Source: Prevotellaceae bacterium KH2P17 (lineage in GTDB: Bacteria > Bacteroidota > Bacteroidia > Bacteroidales > Bacteroidaceae). Taken from it: a stretch of DNA of 64,000 nucleotides. The stretch's first letter is position 1, and the number at the start of each line of letters is the position of its first letter. The position numbers and the translations under genes are program-made. The DNA lies in contig FZRE01000011.1 in the NCBI GenBank assembly GCA_900199655.1, forward strand, positions 62,001 to 126,000, read 5' to 3'. Positions 17,165-25,331 of this stretch are shown here, in pieces. Under the pieces are notes generated by a model that was not told the origin of the DNA, made no database searches, and saw only the letters and a list, made by a program, of their open reading frames with translations.

Positions 17165-17716
17165 ATGAATTTATATTTAAGATATTTTGATAAGGAGACA
17201 TTGGTTTCCAATGCCGATGAAGCCATAGATTTTCTGCATAGTATTCAAGAAATAGACCTGACTCCAGACTTGGAAGCAGATATCCGTGACTATGTGGACA
17301 GTGATGTGTTCTATCCCAAAAGATACAAGATAAGACCGCGTGTCTATTTTATTATCATTAAGACAACGGCTCCTACAATGCTTGACTTCAAACAGAAGAA
17401 GGCTCTTCATCCTGCCGCACCGGCAGCAATACAAGACCGCCGCGACCTGGCTGCAACTGCCATGACGAAACTTACTGAACTCCGTCCGGGCTGGTACGAA
17501 GGCTCGCTTGATTTCAAGCGTGTATTGATGATACCTGCAACCGGAAAGCATGAATACAGAGACACTCACTTTGAGGTGAGATGCAAGGCTGAGTCAGGTC
17601 AGGATTGTTACAACCGGATGGTTGAACATCTCCGTGAGCGCGTTGACAGCAGAAGTCAGTTTCCCTCGGCTAAAGGCAAGAATTTCCGTTTCCGTTATCT
17701 GGGAATGTGGAAATAG
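17165..17716 (+). CDS. Conserved hypothetical protein
   Basis: A 183-aa soluble protein that I cannot assign to a family. The chosen ATG (17165-17167; MNLYLRYFDKETLV) avoids a longer reading that would run through the tRNA genes. It has a mixed alpha/beta pattern with blocks DYVDSDVFYPKRYKIRPRVY and LTELRPGWYEGSLDFKRVL, and no signal peptide or membrane segment. No promoter is visible between it and the tRNA cluster 28 bp upstream. ssb follows 45 bp downstream. Confidence 0.85.
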   Translation: MNLYLRYFDKETLVSNADEAIDFLHSIQEIDLTPDLEADIRDYVDSDVFYPKRYKIRPRVYFIIIKTTAPTMLDFKQKKALHPAAPAAIQDRRDLAATAMTKLTELRPGWYEGSLDFKRVLMIPATGKHEYRDTHFEVRCKAESGQDCYNRMVEHLRERVDSRSQFPSAKGKNFRFRYLGMWK

Positions 17717-17761
17717 CCTTTTATTTGGATGACAAATACCACTTTCTAAATAGTTTTTCCC

Positions 17762-18175
17762 ATGAATAAGGTAATGTTAATAGGAAATGTGGGCAAGGAA
17801 CCCGATGTAAGGTACTATGAGGCAGACCAGGCTGTAGCCCAAGTGAGTTTCGCTACAACAGAAAGAGGATATACACTGCAGAATGGTACGAAAGTGCCGG
17901 AACACACGGATTGGCATAATCTCGTTTTTTATAAGAAGATGGCCAAAATCGTTGAGCAGTATGTTCATAAAGGCGATAAGCTGTACGTAGAAGGGCGTAT
18001 TCGCTATCGCAGCTACGATGATCAACGCGGCGTACGGCGTTATGTGACAGAGATATTGGTCGAAAACATGGAGATGCTCACTCCTCGTTCTGCAACGACG
18101 GACGGTAGCAGTGCCGTTGCAGATAAGGCATCGCAGCCTCAAAACGAGGCAGAGGATAAATCGTTGCCGTTCTAA
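17762..18175 (+). CDS. ssb: Single-stranded DNA-binding protein
   Basis: SSB of 137 aa. It has an N-terminal OB fold (residues 1-105; MNKVMLIGNVGKEPDVRY, DWHNLVFYKKMAKIVEQYV, KGDKLYVEGRIRYRSY), a short linker and the acidic protein-interaction tip DKSLPF. It binds ssDNA as a tetramer and recruits replication and repair proteins through the tip. It precedes gldE by 17 bp. Confidence 0.97.
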   Translation: MNKVMLIGNVGKEPDVRYYEADQAVAQVSFATTERGYTLQNGTKVPEHTDWHNLVFYKKMAKIVEQYVHKGDKLYVEGRIRYRSYDDQRGVRRYVTEILVENMEMLTPRSATTDGSSAVADKASQPQNEAEDKSLPF

Positions 18176-18192
18176 CATATAGCGATTATAGT

Positions 18193-19521
18193 TTGGATTT
18201 TATCAACTTACAACAAATAGGCTCACTCGTAACATTTCAGCCCATAACTCCGGGTGTGGTAATAGCAGCTTTGTTAGCTGCTGTTCTTCTTTTATTGTCA
18301 GGCTTCGCAAGCGGATCGGAAATCGCTTTCTTTAGTTTATCACCTCAGGATATTGAAGCCTTGAACCCTGAAAAGAATCCACGCGATAAAAGTATACAAA
18401 TGTTGCGCGAAGATTTGGAACGTACTCTGGCCACCATTCTTATTACCAACAATTTTGTGAATGTGACCATCATCATGCTCTGCAATTACATTTTCAGTTC
18501 GTTGGTGAAGTTTCGGGCCCAGTGGGCAGAGTTTCTCTGCATTACTGTTTTCCTGACATTCCTGCTGCTGCTGTTTGGAGAAATCATGCCAAAGGTGTAC
18601 AGCAGGCAAAATCCATTGAAGTTTTGTCGTAAGGCGGTGAATGGAATACTCTTCCTGCGTAAGTTTTTTTGGCCGTTGGAAACCATTCTGATAAGGAGTG
18701 GCATGCTGGCAGAAAAGGTTGTGCAGAAAGAGAATAGGCAGCTTAGTGTGGATGACCTGGAGCAGGCCTTGGAACTTACGGATAAGGAAGAAATCAAGGA
18801 CGAGCAAAGCATGTTGCAGGGAATCATCCGCTTTGGCGATGAAACGGCCAAGGAAGTAATGACTACCCGCCAGGATATTGTTGACATTGATATCCGAAGC
18901 AGCTTTGCTGACGTACTGAAATGTATAGTCGAAAACAATTACAGCCGCATTCCCGTGTATCAGGATAACGGTGACAACATCAGGGGCGTACTGTACATCA
19001 AGGACCTGTTACCGCATTTGTCAAAGCCTGCGAGTTTCCGTTGGCAGAGTTTGATACGTCCTCCCTACTTTGTTCCCGAGACCAAGAAGATAGATGATTT
19101 GCTCCGGGAGTTCCAGGATAACAAAGTCCACATGGCTATCGTAGTTGATGAGTTTGGCGGAACGAGCGGACTGATTACGTTGGAGGATATTCTCGAAGAA
19201 ATCGTTGGTGAGATTAACGACGAATACGACGAGGAAGAAAAAACGTACTCAAAAATCAGCTACAACACCTATATATTCGAAGGCAAAACGCTGTTAGTGG
19301 ACTTCTGCAAGATACTGCATGTTGACGATGACGAATTTGCCGAGGTGGAAGGTGAGGCCGACTCGCTGGCGGGCTTGTTGCTGGAGCTGAAAGGCGATTT
19401 TCCAAGCGTGCACGAACGGATAGACTACAAGAACTATTCGTTCGAGATAATGGCCATTGAGGAACGTCGGATTAGCAGAGTCAAGGTCATAGTACATGAC
19501 GAGAAACACGAAACGGAGTAA
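18193..19521 (+). CDS. gldE: GldE-like gliding-associated/CorC-HlyC family membrane protein
   Basis: Integral membrane protein of 442 aa in the CorC/HlyC family. Layout: an N-terminal DUF21 (CNNM) membrane domain (about 20-190, several hydrophobic segments), a pair of CBS domains (about 215-340; NYSRIPVYQDNGDNIRGVLYIKDLL and MAIVVDEFGGTSGLITLEDILEEIVGEI), and a C-terminal transporter-associated domain (355-440). The gene order ssb-gldE-PPTase fits the GldE locus in Bacteroidetes; GldE supports type IX secretion/gliding in flavobacteria, and its role in non-gliding members is unclear. The start is TTG at 18193, with no better ATG upstream of the first membrane segment. Confidence 0.88.
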   Translation: MDFINLQQIGSLVTFQPITPGVVIAALLAAVLLLLSGFASGSEIAFFSLSPQDIEALNPEKNPRDKSIQMLREDLERTLATILITNNFVNVTIIMLCNYIFSSLVKFRAQWAEFLCITVFLTFLLLLFGEIMPKVYSRQNPLKFCRKAVNGILFLRKFFWPLETILIRSGMLAEKVVQKENRQLSVDDLEQALELTDKEEIKDEQSMLQGIIRFGDETAKEVMTTRQDIVDIDIRSSFADVLKCIVENNYSRIPVYQDNGDNIRGVLYIKDLLPHLSKPASFRWQSLIRPPYFVPETKKIDDLLREFQDNKVHMAIVVDEFGGTSGLITLEDILEEIVGEINDEYDEEEKTYSKISYNTYIFEGKTLLVDFCKILHVDDDEFAEVEGEADSLAGLLLELKGDFPSVHERIDYKNYSFEIMAIEERRISRVKVIVHDEKHETE

Positions 19522-19523
19522 GC

Positions 19524-20129
19524 ATGTTCTGGCAGAAAACAGAAAACTCGGCTAATGATATTCAACTTGGTATATGGAAGATAGATGAGCGCGTAGAGGA
19601 TTTCTTCAGTCGGCAGCCTGCTCTTTCTTTCCTGAAACCACGATTAGAGAATATCCATTCGGAGATGCGTAAGCTGGAGATGCTTGCCGTCTATTCGCTT
19701 TTGTTCCACATGACCGGTGACACTTCGTTGCGAATAACACACAATGCCGACGACAAACCAGTTGTCCGGGACTGGAACATCAGCGTTAGCCATACCAGAG
19801 GCTATGCTGCCCTCATTCTCTCCAAAACCCACCAGGTAGGTATAGACATAGAATATTACAGCAACAGGGTGAGCAGGGTGGTTTCCAAGTTTATTCGGTC
19901 TGATGAAGATTCCTCCTCACTTGACATACAGCTGGTTAACTGGTGTGCCAAGGAAACCGTTTATAAGCTCTTTTCAAAGGAAGACTTGCAGTACTTTGAA
20001 ATGAGATTGCTCCCGTTCCATGTCCATCCGTCCGGCCAGATAATGGTAGAAGATTTGAAACAGAAAAAGAGCCAGCCGGTTGAATATATGATTACTGACG
20101 CATTCGTATTGACATTCGCTTATGTATAG
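19524..20129 (+). CDS. 4'-phosphopantetheinyl transferase superfamily protein
   Basis: Sfp/AcpS-superfamily enzyme expected to transfer 4'-phosphopantetheine from CoA to a carrier protein serine. Signature blocks are ISVSHTRGYAAL near residue 93, VGIDIEYY (metal-binding Asp/Glu pair) near 111, and WCAKETVYKLF near 146. At 201 aa it has Sfp-like length. Two bp separate it from gldE, and it overlaps the next gene by 8 bp. No polyketide or peptide synthetase is nearby, so the carrier substrate is unknown. Confidence 0.92.
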   Translation: MFWQKTENSANDIQLGIWKIDERVEDFFSRQPALSFLKPRLENIHSEMRKLEMLAVYSLLFHMTGDTSLRITHNADDKPVVRDWNISVSHTRGYAALILSKTHQVGIDIEYYSNRVSRVVSKFIRSDEDSSSLDIQLVNWCAKETVYKLFSKEDLQYFEMRLLPFHVHPSGQIMVEDLKQKKSQPVEYMITDAFVLTFAYV

Positions 20130-21147
20130 AATTTTGTTTTCAATATTGCTGTGTGGCGTTTTGTTGCAGCCTGTGAATGGCCAAACACACATTCAGCTTG
20201 TAAGGGAAGGCGGGCAAAAATCCTTTGCCGAGAATGTTCCTGCAGGGAATTATAGTGGGATTACCTATATAGGAAATGATGAATACGCAGTAGTTAGCGA
20301 CAAGGCACCGGAAGACGGCTTCTTTGTTTTTAAAATAACCATCGACTCCATAACCGGAAATATCAGCCAGATTGTGAACTTAGGCTTCAGAAGCTCACAC
20401 AAACCAAACCGTGACGAGGAGGGTATCGCTTATCTGGCGGCTCGCCAAACAATCCTGATAAGCGGCGAGGGCGACATGGCAATAAAAGAGTACGGGCTTG
20501 ATGGAATCCCGACGGGCCGGGAAGCAGCCATCCCCAAGTTGTTTCATAAAGCCTCGGCTAATCTCGGTTTTGAAGCCTTAACGTATTCGAGTGCAACGAA
20601 AATGCTATGGACTTGTAATGAAAGCACGCTGCCAGGCGATGGAGAACAGGCCGATGGGGCGCCTCTTGCCAGGAACCGCATTCGTCTGCAGGCGTTTGAT
20701 GAAAGTCTGCAGCCCGCTAAGCAGTATGCCTACCAGATGGATGAGCCATTGATGAATCAAAGCGCCGGACTGTGTACACATGGCGTACCGGAGTTAGTCG
20801 CTTTGGACGACGGCTCCCTGCTGGTGTTGGAAAGGGAGTTCTTTGTGGCAGAATCAAAATTGGGCTCCTTTGTAAACTGCAAGCTCTTCCAAGTCTTTCC
20901 GGCTTTGGGTCAAAGCCTTTCTACCGAAAACACCTTGACCGTACATAGCCCCTTCCTTGAAAAGACCCTTGTACACGAATGGCAAACGAGTGTAGGGCTG
21001 CTTGATTACGACATTGCCAACTACGAAGGAATGTGCTTAGGTCCGAGACTGCACGATGGTTCTCAGGTGCTGATTCTTGTCGCCGATTCACAGAATCAAT
21101 ATGCCGGCATCTTACAAGATTGGTTTAAGGTGCTAATCCTAAAGTAA
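20122..21147 (+). CDS. Exported esterase-like/phytase-like beta-propeller protein
   Basis: A 341-aa exported protein resembling the esterase-like activity of phytase family. It has a signal peptide (1-20, ending VNGQ), then blade-like repeats with GNYSGITYIGNDEYAVVSD, RDEEGIAYLAARQTILISGEGD, LGFEALTYSSATKMLWTCNE, LVALDDGSLLVLERE and the family-typical NYEGMCLGPRL near the C-terminus. Acidic clusters at blade edges could bind calcium. Enzymatic activity is inferred from similarity only. Its 8-bp overlap with the PPTase gene implies cotranscription. Confidence 0.87.
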   Translation: MYRILFSILLCGVLLQPVNGQTHIQLVREGGQKSFAENVPAGNYSGITYIGNDEYAVVSDKAPEDGFFVFKITIDSITGNISQIVNLGFRSSHKPNRDEEGIAYLAARQTILISGEGDMAIKEYGLDGIPTGREAAIPKLFHKASANLGFEALTYSSATKMLWTCNESTLPGDGEQADGAPLARNRIRLQAFDESLQPAKQYAYQMDEPLMNQSAGLCTHGVPELVALDDGSLLVLEREFFVAESKLGSFVNCKLFQVFPALGQSLSTENTLTVHSPFLEKTLVHEWQTSVGLLDYDIANYEGMCLGPRLHDGSQVLILVADSQNQYAGILQDWFKVLILK

Positions 21148-21169
21148 CTCGAATTCGCTGAATTCGAGT
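21147..21169 (+). terminator. Perfect hairpin after the phytase-like gene
   Basis: ACTCGAATTC and GAATTCGAGT form a 10-bp stem with a 3-nt loop directly after the stop codon. No T-tract follows, so it could act as an mRNA 3'-end stabiliser rather than an intrinsic terminator. Confidence 0.45.
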
Positions 21170-21204
21170 CTTCCGAAAAGTTGATGTTTTCATTCCGCCT
21201 TGTT

Positions 21205-21281
21205 GCAGCTATGCTTCAAGGTGCCAGAAGCTATGCTTCAACATCCTTGACCGATAGCTCCAAGGACGCTGAAGCATAGCT
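21205..21281. repeat. 77-bp dyad element, copy A
   Basis: Three occurrences of AGCTATGCTTCA (two direct at 5', one inverted at 3' as TGAAGCATAGCT) with an inner CCTTGA/CAAGG pairing. The outermost stem is 22 bp with few mismatches. The copy at 63436-63512 has identical length and about 85% identity by eye. Confidence 0.85.
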
Positions 21282-21537
21282 ATGTAAATCCCAATGAAAT
21301 TAGAGCTGGCAATCGCTTGTAATGCAATGGCTTACAGCGAATACTCGGTTGAGGGCGGAAGCATTAGCTGTAAATGTTCTGATAAGTTGTTTTCAAGAGC
21401 CCGGTTGAATAGGATTTCCTCATTTCCGTAGTGTAATATTCTTCAAATTACTTGGAAAGAAGAATGCAATCAAAAACACTTGCCAGTTAGAAAAGGCTGT
21501 TTCTATACGCTTCATGGGCGCATGGTGTGTAAATAAC

Positions 21538-21590
21538 GAAGTGAACCCCAAAAGTTAGACAAATGACTTTTGGGGTTCACTTCAATTTTT
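21538..21590 (+). terminator. Long-stem hairpin with T-tract; IS-end-like sequence
   Basis: A perfect 18-bp stem (21538-21555 with 21566-21583) and 10-nt loop, followed by AATTTTT. It can act as an intrinsic terminator. The arm GTGAACCCCAAAAGTTAGAC resembles the terminal inverted repeat of some IS3-family elements, so it may be a relic of two IS ends. Confidence 0.7.
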
Positions 21591-21695
21591 CACACCCTTT
21601 AATATCTATCTTCTTCCATCCAAAGATGGTAATTAGGCGCGCCTGCAGGACGGAAGGGTAGGGCTATAATACTGCTTTGGCAGCTTGCGGGAGCC

Positions 21696-22106
21696 TTAGA
21701 ATGGCAGGTCGTCGGCACTGCCGGCTGCCTCCGGCTGCTGCGGGAACGGAGCCTGGGCACCGTTGGCGGGCGCTGCACCAATAACACCGGCCTGCTGTAC
21801 GGGCTGCACTCCGGCTGCCTCAACTGTATTGGGGTCTACCTGCTGTACGGCAAAGGCGCGGATGTTGTTAAACCAGCGGCCGTTATACTCATGGGCATCA
21901 ATATCGAATGAAACCAAAATCTCCTGATTAAGTTGGATATTGAAGCTCTGGAGTTTGTCAGCACCAAAAACATCGAATACCATCTTATGGGGGTAATTCT
22001 CATGTGTTTCAATGACAAACGACTGTGACTTCCATTCGGAACCCGTACGAGCCGAAGTACCGCTTCTTTCCGGTAAAACGGCGATAACTCTTCCTTGTAA
22101 TTGCAT
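21696..22106 (-). CDS. DUF3127 protein with SSB-like acidic tip
   Basis: A 136-aa protein. The DUF3127 domain occupies about residues 1-95 (QLQGRVIAVLPERSG, SQSFVIETHENYPHKMVFDVFG, GRWFNNIRAFAVQQV) and reads as a small beta-barrel. A Gly/Ala/Pro/Gln-rich linker (97-130) leads to the C-terminus ADDLPF, essentially the SSB protein-interaction tip. This suggests an OB-fold ssDNA- or nucleic-acid-binding protein that recruits SSB partners; that is inference. It is divergent from dnaN across a gap of about 190 bp. Confidence 0.9.
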   Translation of the reverse strand: MQLQGRVIAVLPERSGTSARTGSEWKSQSFVIETHENYPHKMVFDVFGADKLQSFNIQLNQEILVSFDIDAHEYNGRWFNNIRAFAVQQVDPNTVEAAGVQPVQQAGVIGAAPANGAQAPFPQQPEAAGSADDLPF

Positions 22107-22217
22107 CTTATTTAAAGTTTATTGTTTTGTAGCTTTTTCCCGATGTGTGGGTTTAAACCATTTCGATTGCGAAATTAATAAAATAGTTCTAAAAACAGAA
22201 ACTTTTCATGTTATTTT

Positions 22218-22249
22218 TTTGCTTTGCACAATGGTTTTTTGTATTTTTG
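22218..22249 (+). promoter_or_regulatory. dnaN promoter
   Basis: TTTG (22218-22221), 20-bp spacer, TATTTTTG (22242-22249), 44 bp upstream of the dnaN ATG. It shows that the longer in-frame reading starting near 22012 is not the gene start. Confidence 0.7.
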
Positions 22250-22293
22250 TACCTAATAAACAAAAAGTAAAAACAACTAAAATTCAAATACTA

Positions 22294-23418
22294 ATGAGAT
22301 TTACCTTATCCAGTACTGCGCTCAGCAGCCGTTTGCAATCACTCTCACGGGTCATCAACAGTAAGAACTCCCTGCCCATTCTGGACTGTTTCCTGTTCGA
22401 AGTCCGCAACAATCAGCTAAGCATCACTGCTTCTGACAGTGAAAACGTGATACAGTCTGCCATCGGACTCGACACATGCGAAGGCGAAGGTGAATTTGCC
22501 GTACCCAATCGCACAATTCTGGATGCTGTAAAGGAGCTGCCCGAACAGCCACTTACATTCAATGTGGACATCAACAAGTTTACCGTTGAGGTTGTGTACC
22601 AGAACGGTATATACCACTTTACGGCACAGAATGCCGGCGAATATCCTCACACACAGGCAATACCCGACGGCGCTACAGTCATAACCATAGACTCGGGCGT
22701 GCTAAGCGACAACATCTCGCGTTCACTTTTTGCAACGGCGCAAAATGAACTTCGTCCGGTTATGAATGGTGTCTACTTCGACCTGACGGCCGACGGTCTG
22801 GCCATCGTTGCCAGCGACGGACAAAAGCTGGTTCGCAACCGTAACTTCAATATCAAGAGCGATACGCCTGCATCCTTCATCCTGCCCAAGAAGCCCGCAA
22901 CCCTGCTGAAGAACGTGCTGGGCAGAGACGGCGGCGATGTTGTCATCAAGTTCGATGACCGCAATGCCGAGGTTCGTTTTGCAGATGGCGTCCTTTCGTG
23001 CCGTCTTATCGAAGGCAGGTTCCCTAATTATAATAAGGTGATACCGACAGACAATCCCAACCAGCTCGTAATAGACCGCAAGGTGCTGCTTAGTGCATTG
23101 CGCCGCGTGTTGCCGTTTGCCAGTGAGAGCAGCCTGCTGGTGCGCTTCCATCTGGAAATGGGAAATCTGGAAATATCGTCGGAGGACATTGACTTTGCCA
23201 CAAGTGCCAAGGAAAACATCACCTGCGACTATACCGGGCAGCCTATGAATATTGGTTTTAAGGGCAGTTCGCTGACCGAGATATTGAGTAATCTCGACAG
23301 TGAAGAAGTTACCATCAGCCTTGGAGACCCAAGCCGCGCGGGCATCATCGTACCAGTAACCCAGCCGGAGAATTGCGATGTGCTGATGCTCATCATGCCG
23401 ATGCTGCTCAACGATTAG
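22294..23418 (+). CDS. dnaN: DNA polymerase III beta sliding clamp
   Basis: Ring-shaped dimeric processivity clamp of 374 aa from ATG at 22294-22296 (MRFTLSSTALSSRLQSLSRVI). Three clamp domains are visible: about 1-120, with NSKNSLPILDCFLFEV; 125-245, with NELRPVMNGVYFDLTADGLAIVASD and EGRFPNYNKVIP; and 250-374, ending in the conserved VMPM-like LMLIMPMLLND. The start is fixed by the promoter at 22218-22249. It is followed by an exonuclease gene about 100 bp downstream, with an inverted repeat between them. Confidence 0.98.
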   Translation: MRFTLSSTALSSRLQSLSRVINSKNSLPILDCFLFEVRNNQLSITASDSENVIQSAIGLDTCEGEGEFAVPNRTILDAVKELPEQPLTFNVDINKFTVEVVYQNGIYHFTAQNAGEYPHTQAIPDGATVITIDSGVLSDNISRSLFATAQNELRPVMNGVYFDLTADGLAIVASDGQKLVRNRNFNIKSDTPASFILPKKPATLLKNVLGRDGGDVVIKFDDRNAEVRFADGVLSCRLIEGRFPNYNKVIPTDNPNQLVIDRKVLLSALRRVLPFASESSLLVRFHLEMGNLEISSEDIDFATSAKENITCDYTGQPMNIGFKGSSLTEILSNLDSEEVTISLGDPSRAGIIVPVTQPENCDVLMLIMPMLLND

Positions 23419-23437
23419 TAAACTAACAGTTAACAGA

Positions 23438-23492
23438 TAATGGCTTGTGGCTATAGCACGCTGATAACGAGTAGCTTAACCACAGGCCATTA
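23438..23492. repeat. Inverted repeat between dnaN and the exonuclease gene
   Basis: TAATGGCTTGTGG (23438-23450) pairs with CCACAGGCCATTA (23480-23492), 12 of 13 matched plus one G-U, loop 29 nt. No T-tract follows, so it looks like an intercistronic processing or stability hairpin, not a terminator. Confidence 0.5.
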
Positions 23493-23516
23493 ACTATAAA
23501 CAGAAAGCTCTGAATA

Positions 23517-24371
23517 ATGAAACTCAATCTTAAAAAGCCGCTGATAGTCTTCGACTTGGAGACTACAGGACTTGACCTCGTAAAGGATAAAATCATCCAG
23601 ATATCTTATATAAAAGTACATCCCGACGGCAAGGAGGAACGCGAAAACATCTTCGTGAACCCCGAACGCCCCATACCGGCCGAGGTGGTTGCGCTGACAG
23701 GCATCACGGACGAGCAAGTGGCAACGGCTCCTACTTTCAAGGAGCTTTCTTCGTCTTTGAGCGAAAAATTCAAGGGCTGTGACTTTGCAGGCTACAACAG
23801 CAATCACTTCGACGTGCCCATGCTGGCAGAAGAGTTTCTGCGGGCGGGTGTAGACTTTGATTTCAACAAATGCAGGCTGATTGACGCACAGACTATCTAC
23901 CACAAGATGGAACGTCGAAATCTGGCTGCAGCCTATAAATTCTTTTGTGGCAGGAAGATGGAAGAGGATTTTGAGGCCCACCGCGCAGACCAAGATACCG
24001 AGGCTACCTACCGCGTACTGATGGGAGAATTGGACAAGTACAACCCCGAGACAGCCGAAGAACCCGACCGTGCGTTGCCCAATGACATGGATTACTTGGC
24101 CGAGTTTTCCAAACTCAACGATAACGTAGACTTTGCAGGCCGTATAGTCTGGAGTCCTATGACAGGCAAGGATGGTGAAGCATTGACCGACGAGAAAGGT
24201 AATCCGCGCAAGCAAGAAGTCTTTAATTTCGGTAAATATAAGGGTTGGGCCGTTAAGGATGTACTGCGTAGAGACCCTGGTTACTATAGCTGGATGCTTG
24301 CCTCCGACTTTACGAACGACACAAAGCAAGTGCTCACACGCATCAGGCTCAGCGAGTTCAACAATAAATAA
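23517..24371 (+). CDS. DnaQ-family 3'-5' exonuclease (DNA polymerase III epsilon-like)
   Basis: A 284-aa DEDDh exonuclease. ExoI motif DLETTG supplies Asp13 and Glu15; ExoII is NSNHFDVPML; ExoIII is HRADQDTEAT. The C-terminal part (about 225-275) contains FNFGKYKGWAVKDVLRRDPGYYSWML, a DUF3820-type motif common in bacteroidete homologues. The position after dnaN fits a proofreading or related replication exonuclease, though an epsilon subunit role is inference. The next gene starts 38 bp downstream. Confidence 0.93.
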   Translation: MKLNLKKPLIVFDLETTGLDLVKDKIIQISYIKVHPDGKEERENIFVNPERPIPAEVVALTGITDEQVATAPTFKELSSSLSEKFKGCDFAGYNSNHFDVPMLAEEFLRAGVDFDFNKCRLIDAQTIYHKMERRNLAAAYKFFCGRKMEEDFEAHRADQDTEATYRVLMGELDKYNPETAEEPDRALPNDMDYLAEFSKLNDNVDFAGRIVWSPMTGKDGEALTDEKGNPRKQEVFNFGKYKGWAVKDVLRRDPGYYSWMLASDFTNDTKQVLTRIRLSEFNNK

Positions 24372-24408
24372 CGGTTCGATAACAGCCGATTAACAACCGC
24401 ACTGAAGG

Positions 24409-25320
24409 ATGAAGTTACGCTACAGGTACTTTTATCTACTGGTCATGCTGCTCTGTCTGACTTCGCATAGTCAGGCACAGGAGCTGAATGCCAAGATAAA
24501 TATCAACCATGCGCAAATTGAAGGAACCGACGAGAGCATCTTCTCAAATCTGCAAGAAACACTGATGCAGTTTGTCAACGACCGACAGTGGACTAACCTG
24601 CAGTTCCAGAAAAACGAGCGTATAGCCTGCAGTTTCAACATCACGGTAACCAAGTACGACGCTTCGACCAATACCTTTACGTGTCGTGCCATCGTGCAAG
24701 TAAACAGGCCTGTGTACAACGCAGCCTACACAACAACTTTGTACAGCAATACGGACAATGATTTCACTTTTCAGTTCGCACAGTTTGACCAGCTGAACTT
24801 CAACGAAGAACAGATTGACAACCAGCTGAGTGCGCTGTTTGCCTACTATGCTTACCTGATTATCGGACTCGATCTCGACTCCTTTGCACCATTCGGCGGC
24901 GAGGCCGTACTGCAGCACTGCATGAACATCGTGAACAATGCGCAGGCACTGAACTTTCCGGGGTGGAAGTCTTTTGAAGACGATCGCAACCGTTTTGCTA
25001 TCATCAACGACTATCTGGACGGAGCCATGCGTCCCTTCCGTCAGCTTCAGTACGATTATTATCGTAACGGACTGGATGAGATGGCAGCTAATGCCGAACG
25101 CGGACGGGCCAACGTCACGACAGCACTGGAGAACCTGAAGAAATGCCACCAGGACAAACCCATGAGCATGTTGCCGCAAATATGGACCGATTTCAAGCGC
25201 GACGAGTTGGCTTTCATCTATCAGGGTAAGGGCACGCAGAAAGAGAAAGAGGCTGTACACGAAATCCTGTTCAGCATCAACGCAAGCCAAAGTTCTGCAT
25301 GGGATAAAATCAAAGAATAG
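24409..25320 (+). CDS. DUF4835 family exported protein (PorD-like)
   Basis: A 303-aa protein with a signal peptide (1-23, SHSQAQ) and a single DUF4835 domain over almost the full mature length (ELNAKININHAQIEGTDESIF, QFDQLNFNEEQIDNQLSALFAYYAYLIIG, LDLDSFAPFGGE). The family has been linked to type IX secretion under the name PorD; I recall that label but cannot verify it here. I recall coaBC often sitting just upstream of this gene in related genomes; it is not present here. The gene is 12 bp upstream of recN and probably shares its mRNA. Confidence 0.88.
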   Translation: MKLRYRYFYLLVMLLCLTSHSQAQELNAKININHAQIEGTDESIFSNLQETLMQFVNDRQWTNLQFQKNERIACSFNITVTKYDASTNTFTCRAIVQVNRPVYNAAYTTTLYSNTDNDFTFQFAQFDQLNFNEEQIDNQLSALFAYYAYLIIGLDLDSFAPFGGEAVLQHCMNIVNNAQALNFPGWKSFEDDRNRFAIINDYLDGAMRPFRQLQYDYYRNGLDEMAANAERGRANVTTALENLKKCHQDKPMSMLPQIWTDFKRDELAFIYQGKGTQKEKEAVHEILFSINASQSSAWDKIKE

Positions 25321-25331
25321 TAACCAGAGAT

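Larger units (their letters stand above)
21148..21695. other. Convergent intergenic region (548 bp)
   Basis: Contains the stop-proximal hairpin, 77-bp dyad element copy A (21205-21281) and a strong long-stem hairpin (21538-21583). The stretch 21290-21530 shows no convincing frame or RNA gene. Confidence 0.65.

Noticed and set aside
22012..22293. N-terminal extension of dnaN
   Set aside because: The extension would run through the divergent DUF3127 gene and the dnaN promoter. The standard clamp N-terminus starts at ATG 22294.
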